This document shows positions 45,380-53,652 of a DNA stretch of 53,652 nt, in pieces. The stretch covers positions 1 to 53,652 of the forward strand of contig CASEKR010000007.1 of the NCBI GenBank assembly GCA_949288585.1, read 5' to 3'. A model generated the notes under the pieces. It was not told the origin of the DNA and ran no database searches. It was given only the letters and a program-made list of their open reading frames with translations. The position numbers and the translations under genes are program-made. The stretch is from an uncultured Bacteroides sp. (GTDB lineage Bacteria > Bacteroidota > Bacteroidia > Bacteroidales > Bacteroidaceae). How positions within the stretch are numbered: position 1 is the stretch's first letter; each line of letters opens with the position of its first letter.

Positions 45380-47371
45380 ATGAAAACCAACTTAAGTTCT
45401 CAAATCACACTTAACCGTGTATCCACGCGGTATTACCGTCCCGAGAACGCATTTGAACGTTCAGTACTCACCCGCTTGGAAAAAATCCCCACAGACATTT
45501 ACGAAACTGCGGAAGAAGGAGCCAACTACATTGCCCTTGAAATAGCGCAACTCATCCGCGAAAAACAAAAAGCCGGACGCTTCTGCGTGCTGGCATTGGC
45601 CGGCGGCAACTCACCCCGTAACGTATATGCCGCATTGGTGCGCATGCACAAAGAAGAAGGATTGAGCTTCCGCAATGTAATCATATTCAATTTATACGAA
45701 TATTACCCCTTGACCCCGGAGGCAGTGACGAGCAACCTGAATGCCCTGAAAGAAATGCTGCTGGACCATGTCGACATCGACAAACAGAACATTTTCAGCC
45801 CGGACAGCACCATCGCCAAGGATGCCATCTTCGAATATTGCCGCCTGTATGAACAACGCATCGAAAGTTTCGGTGGACTTGATTTTGCCTTGGTTGGAAT
45901 CGGCCGCGTAGGCAACATCGGATTCAACGAGCCCGGCTCACGCCTGAACTCAACAACCCGGTTAATTCTGATGGACAACGATTCACGCAACGAGGCTGCC
46001 AAAATCTTCGGTACGCTGGATAACACCCCGGTGAGTGCCATCACGATGGGCGTATCCACCATCTTGTCCGCCCGCAAAGTCTATCTGATAGCATGGGGTG
46101 AAGAAAAAGCCGCCAAAATCAAGGAATGCGTGGAAGGCCCGGTAACAGACACGATTCCCGCTTCCTACCTGCAAACCCATAACAACACGCACGTCGTCAT
46201 CGACCTCTCTGCCGCCTCCAACCTCACACGTATCCAACGCCCGTGGCTCGTGACGTCTTGCGAATGGAATGACAAACTCATCCGCAGCGCCATCGTATGG
46301 TTGTGCCAACTGACAGGGAAACCCATCCTGAAACTGACCAACAAAGACTACAATGAAAACGGTTTGAGCGAACTCCTAGCGCTTTACGGTTCTGCCTATA
46401 ACGTAAATATCAAAATATTCAACGACCTGCAACACACCATTACTGGATGGCCTGGTGGCAAACCGAACGCAGACGACACATATCGCCCCGAACGCGCGAA
46501 ACCATATCCCAAACGCATCATAGTCTTCTCGCCGCATCCTGACGACGACGTCATCTCCATGGGAGGCACCATCCGCCGCCTGGTTGAGCAGAAGCACGAC
46601 GTGCACATCGCTTATGAAACCTCGGGCAACATCGCCGTAGGTGACGAAGAAGTAGTCCGCTTCCTCCACTTCATCAATGGCTTCAACCAACTGTTCAACA
46701 ACAGCGAGGACCAGACCATCAACCAGAAATATGCCGAAATCCGCAAATACCTGCGCGAAAAGAAAGACGGCGACATGGATACCCGCGACATCCTGACCAT
46801 CAAAGGCCTCATCCGCCGTGGAGAAGCCCGGACAGCCTGTACCTACAACAACATCCCGCTGGACCACTGCCACTTCTTGGATCTGCCTTTCTACGAGACC
46901 GGTAAAATCCAGAAAAGCCCCTTGGGCGAAGCCGACGTGGAAATCATACGCAACCTGCTGCGTGAAGTTCAGCCCCACCAGATTTTTGTAGCCGGCGACT
47001 TGGCCGATCCCCATGGCACGCACAGGGTTTGCACGGACGCCGTGTTGGCCGCCATCGACCTGGAGAAAGAAGAAGGCGCCGAATGGTTGAAAGACTGCCG
47101 CATCTGGATGTACCGTGGAGCATGGGCCGAATGGGAAATCGAGAACATTGAAATGGCCGTGCCCATCAGCCCGGAAGAACTTCGTGCCAAGCGCAACGCC
47201 ATCCTGAAGCATCAAAGCCAAATGGAGAGCGCGCCTTTCTTGGGCAACGACGAACGCCTGTTCTGGCAACGCAGCGAAGACCGCAACCGGGCTACCGCCG
47301 TCTTGTACGACAGCCTCGGACTGGCTTCTTACGAAGCCATGGAAGCTTTCGTGGAGTATGTTCCCCTGTAA
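45380..47371 (+). CDS. NagB-like (probably inactive) + LmbE deacetylase-like fusion
   Basis: A 663-residue cytoplasmic protein made of an N-terminal glucosamine-6-phosphate deaminase-like domain (about 40-300) and a C-terminal PIG-L/LmbE-like domain (about 378-600). Compared with E. coli NagB, the general-base Asp72 is Tyr106 (FNLYEYYPL), Asp141 is Val177 and His143 is Asn179 (GIGRVGNIGFNEP); only Glu148 (E184) remains. Deamination is therefore unlikely, although the fold could still bind a sugar phosphate. The LmbE part keeps its metal-site pattern HPDDD (386-390) and DPHGTH (543-548), suggesting hydrolysis of an N-acyl sugar. Such proteins are often annotated simply as nagB, which the sequence does not support. 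Confidence 0.85.
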   Translation: MKTNLSSQITLNRVSTRYYRPENAFERSVLTRLEKIPTDIYETAEEGANYIALEIAQLIREKQKAGRFCVLALAGGNSPRNVYAALVRMHKEEGLSFRNVIIFNLYEYYPLTPEAVTSNLNALKEMLLDHVDIDKQNIFSPDSTIAKDAIFEYCRLYEQRIESFGGLDFALVGIGRVGNIGFNEPGSRLNSTTRLILMDNDSRNEAAKIFGTLDNTPVSAITMGVSTILSARKVYLIAWGEEKAAKIKECVEGPVTDTIPASYLQTHNNTHVVIDLSAASNLTRIQRPWLVTSCEWNDKLIRSAIVWLCQLTGKPILKLTNKDYNENGLSELLALYGSAYNVNIKIFNDLQHTITGWPGGKPNADDTYRPERAKPYPKRIIVFSPHPDDDVISMGGTIRRLVEQKHDVHIAYETSGNIAVGDEEVVRFLHFINGFNQLFNNSEDQTINQKYAEIRKYLREKKDGDMDTRDILTIKGLIRRGEARTACTYNNIPLDHCHFLDLPFYETGKIQKSPLGEADVEIIRNLLREVQPHQIFVAGDLADPHGTHRVCTDAVLAAIDLEKEEGAEWLKDCRIWMYRGAWAEWEIENIEMAVPISPEELRAKRNAILKHQSQMESAPFLGNDERLFWQRSEDRNRATAVLYDSLGLASYEAMEAFVEYVPL

Positions 47372-47396
47372 CATGAACTGACAGATCTATTAACAC

Positions 47397-47440
47397 AAGG
47401 GGAGGAACTTTGGAAAACCCAAGTTCCTCCCTTTGTTATT
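47397..47440. terminator. Bidirectional terminator hairpin
   Basis: A 14-bp stem with one G-U pair (47397-47410 / 47421-47434) and a 10-base loop lies between the convergent NagB-LmbE gene and the small minus-strand genes. Short T-rich runs follow in both directions. Confidence 0.7.
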
Positions 47441-47478
47441 GCACTAAAATCTCTACTGACAAAAGAGCCTTGCACTGC

Positions 47479-47697
47479 TCAACGCGTGAATTGCAGCACC
47501 ATTTTATCACCATCGTATATTTCACGGAAACCAATTCCCTGCTCTACCAGAAACTCTTTGAGGTCATTGAATGCCCCTGCGTCATCCACCACAATGCCCA
47601 GTTCTTCCCCCTTCCGCGCCTCGCAAAAGGCCAGAATGGCAGGAATCAACGGGCTATATGGCAAGTGGCTGGTCGTATCCACCGTTTTCATATTCAT
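47479..47697 (-). CDS. Small hypothetical protein, possibly TusA/SirA-like
   Basis: A 72-residue protein (…PLIPAILAFCEARKGEELGIVVDDAGAFNDLKEFLVEQGIGFREIYDGDKMVLQF). The alternation of a helix, VVDD strand, helix and final strand faintly resembles the two-layer sandwich of TusA/SirA-like proteins, but the CPxP motif is absent, so I do not assign sulfur transfer. Its ATG overlaps the stop of the gene before it (ATGA, 47694-47697), so the two are translated together. Confidence 0.75.
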   Translation of the reverse strand: MNMKTVDTTSHLPYSPLIPAILAFCEARKGEELGIVVDDAGAFNDLKEFLVEQGIGFREIYDGDKMVLQFTR

Positions 47698-48020
47698 TCC
47701 TCCTCCGGCTCTTCGTCATCCTCCTGCGCCAGCCAATCCAGGTAGAGCCGGATGAGTTGTTGCAGGCCAAAGGCTTTCATATTCTTATGATAGACCACAT
47801 CTATGCACAAATCCAGCAAATCCTTCGTGTCTTCTTCTCTCGAAGCAATCAGGGAACGGATGTTCAGCTTCAACTTATCCAGCACCGTTTCATCCACAAT
47901 GCCGTTGCTGTCAATCAAATGGCGGAACAACCCGTATTTCTCGATGGTCTGCAGATTCGTTTCCGATACCGTGATGCGGCGTGTGCCGCTCAAGTTTGCC
48001 TGTATAGTATATGTATCCAT
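47694..48020 (-). CDS. Small hypothetical protein with acidic tail
   Basis: A 108-residue, mostly helical soluble protein (MDTYTIQANLSGTRRITVSE...) with a C-terminal acidic tail DDEEPEEE. No domain recognised. It is the first of a two-gene unit with the following 72-residue protein and has its own promoter-like sequence, minus-strand TATCTTTG at 48065-48058. Confidence 0.75.
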   Translation of the reverse strand: MDTYTIQANLSGTRRITVSETNLQTIEKYGLFRHLIDSNGIVDETVLDKLKLNIRSLIASREEDTKDLLDLCIDVVYHKNMKAFGLQQLIRLYLDWLAQEDDEEPEEE

Positions 48021-48057
48021 TGAAGTATATAAAAATAAAGTTCCACTTCTATTTGGG

Positions 48058-48065
48058 CAAAGATA
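48058..48065 (-). promoter_or_regulatory. -7 element for the two small genes
   Basis: Minus-strand TATCTTTG matches TAnnTTTG and leaves about a 30-base leader to the ATG at 48020. Confidence 0.5.
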
Positions 48066-48289
48066 AGCCTTTTTCCGGGAGTTTCATTGAATCGTGTGTT
48101 AATCTGTGTAATCGCTGCTAAAAATCCTGCGTCCACGTCCCGCGAGGGCCAAAGAAAAATGCCTACATCGGAAAATGAAAACTGGAGAAATACTTTACAG
48201 GCTCGGGATGACGGTAAACAATGTGTACAAAAGATGAGATTTTAGAGGACGGACACCCCCATTTGAATGGTTATCCCACAAAAAATCCG

Positions 48290-48297
48290 TAAGTTTG
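48290..48297 (+). promoter_or_regulatory. -7 element abutting the YgiQ start codon
   Basis: TAAGTTTG matches TAnnTTTG but ends only 4 bases before the ATG at 48302, so transcription would start at or within a few bases of the start codon. TTTG at 48262 is 24 bases upstream of the box. Confidence 0.45.
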
Positions 48298-48301
48298 CGG
48301 C

Positions 48302-50140
48302 ATGAAACAGTACAGACTTACCGATTGGTTGCCCACGACCAAGAAAGAAATGGAATTGCGCGGATGGGACGAGGTGGATGTCATCCTCTTCAGCGGCGAT
48401 GCTTATGTAGACCATCCGTCTTTTGGAGCGGCCGTCATCGGCCGCATCCTGGAAGCCGAAAACCTGCGGGTCGCCATCGTGCCCCAACCGAACTGGCGGG
48501 ACGACTTGCGCGATTTCAAGAAGATGGGACGCCCCCGGCTGTTCTTTGGCATTACGGCCGGCTGCATGGACTCGATGGTCAACCGCTATACGGCCAACAA
48601 ACGATTGCGCAGCAACGATGCCTATACGCCCGACGCCCGGCCTGACATGCGGCCGGAATATCCAACCATCGTCTATACGCAAATATTGAAACGCCTCTTC
48701 CCCGACGTGCCGGTCGTAGTGGGAGGTATCGAAGCCAGTATGCGCCGCCTGACCCACTACGACTATTGGCAAGACAGCCTGCGGCCCAGCATCCTGGTTG
48801 ACAGTGGCGCGGACATCCTGGTGTATGGCATGGGGGAGAAACCCATCATTGAACTGGCCCGGAGAATCGTCCCCGGCACTCCCACATCCGGGCTTCTGCC
48901 GCTGGTGAAAGACGTTCCCCAGATAGCCTACCTGGCCCGCCAGATGCGGCCGCTTCAAGGAGACCTGGTGCTACATCCGCACGAAGAATGCCTGCAAGAC
49001 AAGAAGAAACAAGCGGAAAATTTCCGCCACATCGAAGAAGAGAGCAACAAACTTACGGCTTGCCGCATCCTGCAACAAACAGGCGGGCAAACTGTCGTCA
49101 TCAACCCACCCTATCCGCCCATGACGGAACAAGAACTCGACCACTCGTATGACCTGCCCTATACACGACTGCCCCATCCTAAATACAAAGGCAAGCGCAT
49201 CCCGGCCTATGACATGATTAAGTTCTCCGTCAACATCCACCGGGGATGCTTCGGCGGGTGCGCCTTCTGCACCATCTCCGCCCACCAGGGCAAATTCATC
49301 GCCAGCCGGTCCAAAGAAAGCATCCTGCGCGAAGTAAAAGCCATCATGGAACTTCCCGACTTCAAAGGATACCTGACCGATCTCGGAGGACCCAGTGCAA
49401 ACATGTACCGCATGAAAGGGAACAATGCGGAATTGTGCAAGCGTTGCAAACGCCCTTCCTGCATCCATCCCGTTATATGCCCCAACCTGAACACCGATCA
49501 TCGCCCGCTATTGGACATCTACCGCGCGGTAGACGCATTGCCTGGCATCAAAAAATCGTTCATAGGCAGCGGCGTGCGATACGACCTGCTGCTCCACCAC
49601 AGCAAAGACCCGTACATCAACGAAGCCGCCCGCGAATATACCCGGCAACTCATCCTCCACCACGTCAGCGGCCGACTGAAAGTAGCACCGGAACACACGG
49701 CCGACCGTGTACTCCGTATCATGCGCAAGCCTTCATTCAGCCTGTTCAAGTCCTTCAAGGAGATATTCGACCGCATCAACCACGAAGCCGGGCTACGCCA
49801 GCAACTTATCCCCTACTTCATATCCAGCCACCCGGGCTGCCACGAAGAAGACATGGCCGAACTGGCCGCCATCACCAAGCAACTGGATTTCCACTTGGAG
49901 CAGGTGCAGGATTTCACCCCGACACCCATGACCGTATCTACGGAAATCTGGTACACGGGCTTGCACCCCTACACGCTGGAGCCTGTGTTCAGCGCCAAGA
50001 CCCAGCGCGAGAAGCTGGCGCAACGACAGTTCTTCTTCTGGTACAAACAAGAAGAACGGCGCAACATCGTCAATGAATTGCGCCGCCTGGGCCGTCCCGA
50101 CCTGATAGACAAACTATATGGCGGAAAAGGGAAACGCTAA
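48302..50140 (+). CDS. ygiQ: YgiQ-family radical SAM protein
   Basis: A 612-residue UPF0313/YgiQ protein. The N-terminal region has the family opening FLPTTKKEME-like (WLPTTKKEMELRGWDEVDVILFSGDAYVDHPSFG). The radical SAM cluster motif CX3CX2C is C316, C320 and C323 (RGCFGGCAFC), followed by a SAM-binding barrel. Additional Cys residues (CKRCKRPSCIHPVICPN) may hold a second iron-sulfur cluster. The reaction of this widespread family is not established. The start cannot be much later because the conserved N-terminus begins at once, yet the promoter box is 4 bases upstream. It converges on the YhcH gene with a 23-base gap. Confidence 0.92.
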   Translation: MKQYRLTDWLPTTKKEMELRGWDEVDVILFSGDAYVDHPSFGAAVIGRILEAENLRVAIVPQPNWRDDLRDFKKMGRPRLFFGITAGCMDSMVNRYTANKRLRSNDAYTPDARPDMRPEYPTIVYTQILKRLFPDVPVVVGGIEASMRRLTHYDYWQDSLRPSILVDSGADILVYGMGEKPIIELARRIVPGTPTSGLLPLVKDVPQIAYLARQMRPLQGDLVLHPHEECLQDKKKQAENFRHIEEESNKLTACRILQQTGGQTVVINPPYPPMTEQELDHSYDLPYTRLPHPKYKGKRIPAYDMIKFSVNIHRGCFGGCAFCTISAHQGKFIASRSKESILREVKAIMELPDFKGYLTDLGGPSANMYRMKGNNAELCKRCKRPSCIHPVICPNLNTDHRPLLDIYRAVDALPGIKKSFIGSGVRYDLLLHHSKDPYINEAAREYTRQLILHHVSGRLKVAPEHTADRVLRIMRKPSFSLFKSFKEIFDRINHEAGLRQQLIPYFISSHPGCHEEDMAELAAITKQLDFHLEQVQDFTPTPMTVSTEIWYTGLHPYTLEPVFSAKTQREKLAQRQFFFWYKQEERRNIVNELRRLGRPDLIDKLYGGKGKR

Positions 50141-50163
50141 CCCAAGGGAATACATGGCAAGGG

Positions 50164-50610
50164 TTACAATTTCACTTTAGCTATCAGCTTGCGGATTCTC
50201 CCTTGTCCGATGAGAGGTGCGTGCATATCTTCCGGATAGGCCACCATAAACTGCCCAGGCTTCAAGTCGACATACAGTTCGGCTTCCTCGGCATAAAACG
50301 CACAATCGGCAGAGGCATCATAAGCTTTTGCCTCATTCCCGGCATCTTCCAACGCTTTCCAACCGATGCGCTCTTTGCCTTCCAGGAGGATATGCACGTC
50401 AATATACTTCCGGTGCACCTCCAAGAGTTGGCAGGCGGCATCCACACCCTCGGTCTCCGTGTTGTTCACATACAAGTTGTCCCCGTCGATTACCACACGG
50501 CCCAGTTCTGCATGGAGCAAATCATGGGACTTCACATAATCGAACAAAGGCTTGAATAACGGATGGAGCGACTCCACCCGCTGGCTATTCTGCAAATTAG
50601 AAACTATCAT
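50164..50610 (-). CDS. YhcH/YjgK/YiaL-family protein
   Basis: A 148-residue cupin-like protein of the YhcH/YjgK/YiaL (DUF386) family (VNNTETEGVDAACQLLEVHRKYIDVHILLEGKERIGW, PGQFMVAYPEDMHAPLIGQG). The His/Glu pattern VHRKYIDVH and EDMHAP fits a metal site. E. coli YhcH is in the sialic acid operon, and members are proposed sugar anomerases or isomerases. It lies 26 bases after the ROK regulator and is probably cotranscribed with it, which suggests a shared role in sensing or handling an amino sugar or sialic acid; no other such gene is in the window. Confidence 0.88.
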   Translation of the reverse strand: MIVSNLQNSQRVESLHPLFKPLFDYVKSHDLLHAELGRVVIDGDNLYVNNTETEGVDAACQLLEVHRKYIDVHILLEGKERIGWKALEDAGNEAKAYDASADCAFYAEEAELYVDLKPGQFMVAYPEDMHAPLIGQGRIRKLIAKVKL

Positions 50611-50636
50611 AAACTTACAAACTCAAAAACTCACAA

Positions 50637-51848
50637 TCACACTTCCAACACATGGCTTCTGGCCAACATGCAAGCCCCCGTCACGCCCGCTTTCCCTTTC
50701 AACTTAGACAAGACAATCATCGAATCTTTGCTGACCAAGTTGAGCGAATATTTCCGCACCGAAATCTTGATGGGCTGCAAGATGTATTCATCCGTCTGAG
50801 CCAACGCTCCGCCCACAATCACTAGTTCGGGATTGAACAAGTTAATCAGCCCCGCGATGTGCTTTCCCAACTTAAGTCCGATGTCTTCCAAAATGTCGAT
50901 GCAAAGCAAGTCCTCTTTATTGGCCGCCCCGATAATCTCATCCAGCGTCAGGGGCTTTTTGTCGTTCAGCACCCGCTCGGAGAGGATGGAGCGTTCGCCC
51001 CCGCGAATACGTTCTATCAGGATGCGGTGCAAGGCCGAGCCAGATGCTTCCGTCTCCAGACATCCTTTCTTCCCGCAATGGCAAATCAGTTCGTTGTCAA
51101 AAGCATTGACATGGCCAAGCTCGCCCGAAAAGCCAGACTTGCCCACGTACATCTTTCCATCGATAATGATACCCAGTCCCAGTCCCCAACTGATGTTGAC
51201 AAACAAGACGTCTTTTTCGCCCTTCGCGCAACCTTGCAGGTATTCGCCATAGGCCATGGCCCGCGTGTCGTTGTCTATGCAGACGGGATAACCTATTTTA
51301 CGGCTCAGGACGTCGGCCAAGGGCTCTTCCGAAAAGTTGAAGATGCTGTAACTGTAACCCGATTCGGGATTCACCCGCCCGGAGATGTTGACACAGATGT
51401 TCAATATCTTCTCCGCATTCTCCGGGCTGACCTGATGGATAAATTTCTTCACCAGACCGCACAGTTCCTCGAGGGCCTCCGGCGTGTTATCGAACTTATA
51501 CGGTTGGTTCATTTTCAGGTCGACCATGTCACCCTTGAAATTGATAAGCCCGATGTCGATACTGAATTTCTTAATGTCCACGCCCACGAAATACCCCGAA
51601 TCGGGATTCAGCCCGTACAGGACGGGGTGGCGCCCGCCCTCCGTCTCCAGCTTGCCATAGTCTTTGATGTAGCCGGCGGTACACATTTCGCTGATGAACT
51701 TGGCCACGGTGGGCACACTCAGATTGAGCACTTTGGAAAGGTCTACAATGGTCGACCCTCCATTATAGATATAATAAGCAAGGATTTTCTTTTTTAAGAT
51801 GGCGTTCTTCCCACCTTGACCTATTTCCTTCAAAAAATCATGCGACAT
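50637..51848 (-). CDS. ROK-family transcriptional regulator (NagC/XylR type)
   Basis: About 403 residues starting MSHDFLKEIGQGG. An N-terminal winged helix (about 15-70: ILAYYIYNGGSTIVDLSKVLNLSVPTVAKFISEMCTAGYIKDYG) precedes a ROK sugar-binding domain with GVDIKK, IDNDTRAMAYGEYLQG, GLGLGIIIDGKMYVG and the intact zinc motif CHCGKKGCLE. ROK regulators respond to free or phosphorylated sugars. Unlike the ROK kinase in the PUL it has both the DNA-binding domain and the zinc motif. Its partner gene is the YhcH-family gene directly downstream. The start at 51848 is used because codons further upstream run into the ispE promoter side and do not look like protein. Confidence 0.9.
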   Translation of the reverse strand: MSHDFLKEIGQGGKNAILKKKILAYYIYNGGSTIVDLSKVLNLSVPTVAKFISEMCTAGYIKDYGKLETEGGRHPVLYGLNPDSGYFVGVDIKKFSIDIGLINFKGDMVDLKMNQPYKFDNTPEALEELCGLVKKFIHQVSPENAEKILNICVNISGRVNPESGYSYSIFNFSEEPLADVLSRKIGYPVCIDNDTRAMAYGEYLQGCAKGEKDVLFVNISWGLGLGIIIDGKMYVGKSGFSGELGHVNAFDNELICHCGKKGCLETEASGSALHRILIERIRGGERSILSERVLNDKKPLTLDEIIGAANKEDLLCIDILEDIGLKLGKHIAGLINLFNPELVIVGGALAQTDEYILQPIKISVRKYSLNLVSKDSMIVLSKLKGKAGVTGACMLARSHVLEV

Positions 51849-51970
51849 AAGTCCTGTTTTTGTTTCCCTGGCAAAAATAAGAAAATATCTATTAATATAT
51901 GCGCCATCCAACGAAAAACTTTAATTTAGGCCGGAAGAAACGGAGACTTCTTTCGTAAACTTTTAATTAT

Positions 51971-51978
51971 TACCTTTG
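51971..51978 (+). promoter_or_regulatory. -7 element of ispE
   Basis: TACCTTTG matches TAnnTTTG; the predicted leader is about 26 bases. The -33 region has CTTC/TTTC and no exact TTTG. Confidence 0.55.
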
Positions 51979-52010
51979 CCCGGAACAACCTAATAAGACA
52001 AAGAATATAT

Positions 52011-52838
52011 ATGATTACCTTTCCAAACGCGAAAATCAATTTGGGACTGAACATCACGGAAAAACGTCCCGACGGCTACCATAACTTGGAAACGGTCTTC
52101 TACCCCGTCCCCGTGGAAGACGCATTGGAGATAACCCCCCTGGGAGGTGCCCCCGGAAAGGGGAAATACGTCCTCAAACTGGCTGGGCAGAGAATAGAAG
52201 GAAACGCGGAAGACAACCTGGTGGTGAAAGCTTATAGGATACTGGACCACGATTTCGGCTTGCCTTCCATCGAAATAAACCTGTTGAAACATATTCCGAC
52301 GGGAGCCGGCCTGGGCGGAGGGTCGTCAGACGCCGCTTTCATGCTGAAGATGCTCAACGAAAAGTTCGCCCTGAATCTGCCCGAAGAAAAGCTGGAGGAC
52401 TATGCCGCCCGTTTAGGCGCGGATTGCGCTTTCTTCATCCGCAACAAGCCGACCTACGCCGAAGGCATCGGCAACCTGTTTTCTCCCGTCCACCTTTCGC
52501 TGGAGGATTACCGGATTTTGTTGGTGAAGCCCGATATCTTCGTCTCCACCCGCGATGCCTTTGCCCGCATAAAGCCCCGTCGTGCCGACGCTTCCCCAAA
52601 AGACATCGTATGCCTTCCCGTAGAGGAGTGGCGCGGGCGATTGGCCAATGACTTCGAGGAAAGCGTCTTTCCCCAATTTCCCCGGATAGGTGAAATCAAA
52701 GAAGAGATGTATCGCCTGGGGGCGGTCTATGCCTCGATGAGTGGTTCGGGGTCGTCCGTCTACGGCCTGTTCCGCGAGGAGGTCAAAGAGTACGATTTCG
52801 GCCCCGGTTCCTTCGTCTGTCAAGGTGTCTTGCGATAG
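52011..52838 (+). CDS. ispE: 4-diphosphocytidyl-2-C-methyl-D-erythritol kinase
   Basis: A 275-residue GHMP-family kinase of the MEP isoprenoid pathway. It phosphorylates CDP-methylerythritol at O-2. [30 protein letters not shown] is the diagnostic N-terminal block with the substrate-binding Lys, [15 protein letters not shown] is the ATP-binding GHMP motif, and [12 protein letters not shown] is the C-terminal motif. Length and start are normal. It is transcribed alone, divergent from the ROK regulator. Confidence 0.96.
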   Translation: MITFPNAKINLGLNITEKRPDGYHNLETVFYPVPVEDALEITPLGGAPGKGKYVLKLAGQRIEGNAEDNLVVKAYRILDHDFGLPSIEINLLKHIPTGAGLGGGSSDAAFMLKMLNEKFALNLPEEKLEDYAARLGADCAFFIRNKPTYAEGIGNLFSPVHLSLEDYRILLVKPDIFVSTRDAFARIKPRRADASPKDIVCLPVEEWRGRLANDFEESVFPQFPRIGEIKEEMYRLGAVYASMSGSGSSVYGLFREEVKEYDFGPGSFVCQGVLR

Positions 52839-52881
52839 TTTTTGTCCGCCCATTTTACATCCGGCCGCAATGCTAAAACAT

Positions 52882-52904
52882 CACAGAAACACTTAAGTGT
52901 TTTT
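52882..52904. repeat. Palindromic element after ispE
   Basis: AAACACTTAAGTGTTT (52887-52902) is a perfect 16-base palindrome. Together with flanking ACAG and TT it matches the element at 22397-22416 except for one central base. Confidence 0.75.
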
Positions 52905-52953
52905 ACAGACACATCAACGCATTTATAATCGACCTATTATAAATAAGAAAAAC

Positions 52954-52990
52954 GACCTTCCCTCAGTTTTTCCAAGGGAAGGCCATTTTT
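52954..52990. terminator. Bidirectional terminator between ispE and purT
   Basis: GACCTTCCCT (52954-52963) pairs with AGGGAAGGCC (52975-52984) with one mismatch, followed by ATTTTT on the plus strand and CGTTTTT on the minus strand. It serves the convergent ispE and purT genes. Confidence 0.8.
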
Positions 52991-53042
52991 GCTATCAAAC
53001 CTTTTCTTAACTCATCCAAGCGATATTCCCGCCCGGACAAAA

Positions 53043-53652
53043 TTAATAGACTTCCACCTTGGCAGCCAGGCTCTTGGTCTTGTCGCGCAGGGCATCGAGG
53101 TCGCTCCCCAAGGGGGCGTTGCACAGGACGACACCCATGCGGCGGTTGACGCGCGTGGTGGGTTTGCCGAAGATGCGCAGGTAGGTGTCTTCTTCTTTCA
53201 ACACCTCTTCCATGCCCCGGTAGTTGGGTTGCTCCTGGCTGGCGATGCCGGAGAGGATGACCGCACTGGCACCCATGCGCTCCAACTTGACATGCGGGAT
53301 GGGCAATCCCAACACGGCGTGCAGGTGCAATTCGAACTCGTTCAACTGTTGCGTGCCAGCCAGCGTCACCATGCCCGTGTCGTGTGGACGGGGAGACAAC
53401 TCGGAGAAATAAACCCCATTCTCGTGGCTGAGGAAGAACTCCACGCCCCAAATGCCGGCACCAGTCAGAGCACGGGTTACCTTTTCGGCCATCTCCTGGG
53501 CTTCCTTCAGATGGGCCGGGTCAATATAGGCAGGCTGGAAGCTCTCGCGGTAATCCCCGTTCTTCTGCACATGGCCTATGGGCGGGCAGAACAGCGTCGG
53601 GCCATTCTTCTGCGTCACTGTAAGCAGGGTGATTTCACTGTCAAAACGGATG
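53043..53652 (-). CDS. purT: Formate-dependent GAR transformylase, partial
   Basis: The last 203 or so residues of PurT; the N-terminal part lies right of the window. The visible frame [40 protein letters not shown] matches the family block around the active site. It is followed by [29 protein letters not shown], where E and N-type residues of the ATP-grasp metal site lie. The enzyme makes formyl-GAR from GAR, formate and ATP in purine synthesis. The ending VEVY is complete. Confidence 0.93.
   Translation of the reverse strand, partial: IRFDSEITLLTVTQKNGPTLFCPPIGHVQKNGDYRESFQPAYIDPAHLKEAQEMAEKVTRALTGAGIWGVEFFLSHENGVYFSELSPRPHDTGMVTLAGTQQLNEFELHLHAVLGLPIPHVKLERMGASAVILSGIASQEQPNYRGMEEVLKEEDTYLRIFGKPTTRVNRRMGVVLCNAPLGSDLDALRDKTKSLAAKVEVY

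Noticed and set aside
45380-47371. Functional glucosamine-6-phosphate deaminase NagB
   Set aside because: Three of the four catalytic residues known from the E. coli enzyme are substituted.
50138-50166. Terminator between ygiQ and the YhcH gene
   Set aside because: TAACCC/GGGTTA forms only a 6-bp stem overlapping both stop codons with no T-run; too weak to call.

Overview
The window reads as the chromosome of a gut-type Bacteroidales bacterium (Bacteroides/Phocaeicola/Parabacteroides-like). The signs are a SusC/SusD pair, many surface lipoproteins with lipobox cysteines, a PPi-dependent phosphofructokinase, a NagB-LmbE fusion protein, and promoters of the Bacteroidetes type (TAnnTTTG at -7, sometimes with TTTG-like -33) in front of most transcription units. 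No rRNA, tRNA, integrase, transposase or CRISPR array was seen.

Region 1 (about 0.3-22.3 kb) is a polysaccharide utilisation locus on the minus strand. Reading in the direction of transcription it encodes SusC, SusD, a GH18 endo-beta-N-acetylglucosaminidase-like lipoprotein, two glycan-binding-type lipoproteins (DUF1735 + F5/8C and DUF1735 + LamG), a GH3 beta-glycosidase, a six-hairpin glycosidase-like lipoprotein, a long phosphomannose isomerase, a ROK sugar kinase, an AmpG-like importer, a GH130 mannoside phosphorylase, a GH92 alpha-mannosidase and an FHS-type sugar permease. A divergent GntR/UTRA regulator sits next to susC. Together these make a plausible complete path for high-mannose N-glycans: bind and cut at the chitobiose core outside, trim alpha-mannose in the periplasm, import Man-beta-GlcNAc and mannose, phosphorolyse to Man-1-P and GlcNAc, phosphorylate mannose and isomerise Man-6-P to Fru-6-P. 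The susC leader carries a convincing plus-strand terminator and promoter, which suggests a cis-antisense RNA.

Region 2 (22.6-29 kb) holds a separately transcribed GH3 lipoprotein, an AraC regulator, a membrane-anchored GH25 lysozyme and pfp. Region 3 (29-34.8 kb) is a tightly coupled RND efflux operon (adaptor, pump, outer-membrane factor, joined by ATGA overlaps). It is followed by about 740 bp without a credible gene. Region 4 (35.5-45.2 kb) is a plus-strand cluster: small protein, acyltransferase, nitrilase-family amidase, a giant bacterial alpha-2-macroglobulin with an intact CTEQ thioester motif, and penicillin-binding protein 1C. Region 5 (45.4-53.65 kb) contains a NagB-LmbE fusion whose deaminase catalytic residues are replaced, two small coupled hypothetical genes, a YgiQ radical SAM protein, a ROK-family regulator with a YhcH-family partner, ispE, and the C-terminal part of purT running off the window.

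The most notable unexplained structure is a set of 22/23-bp tandem palindromic arrays with unrelated sequences but one architecture. They are placed directly after stop codons, two of them inside the PUL operon (after susD and after GH3) and one after the macroglobulin gene. Related single palindromes lie after the GntR gene and after ispE.
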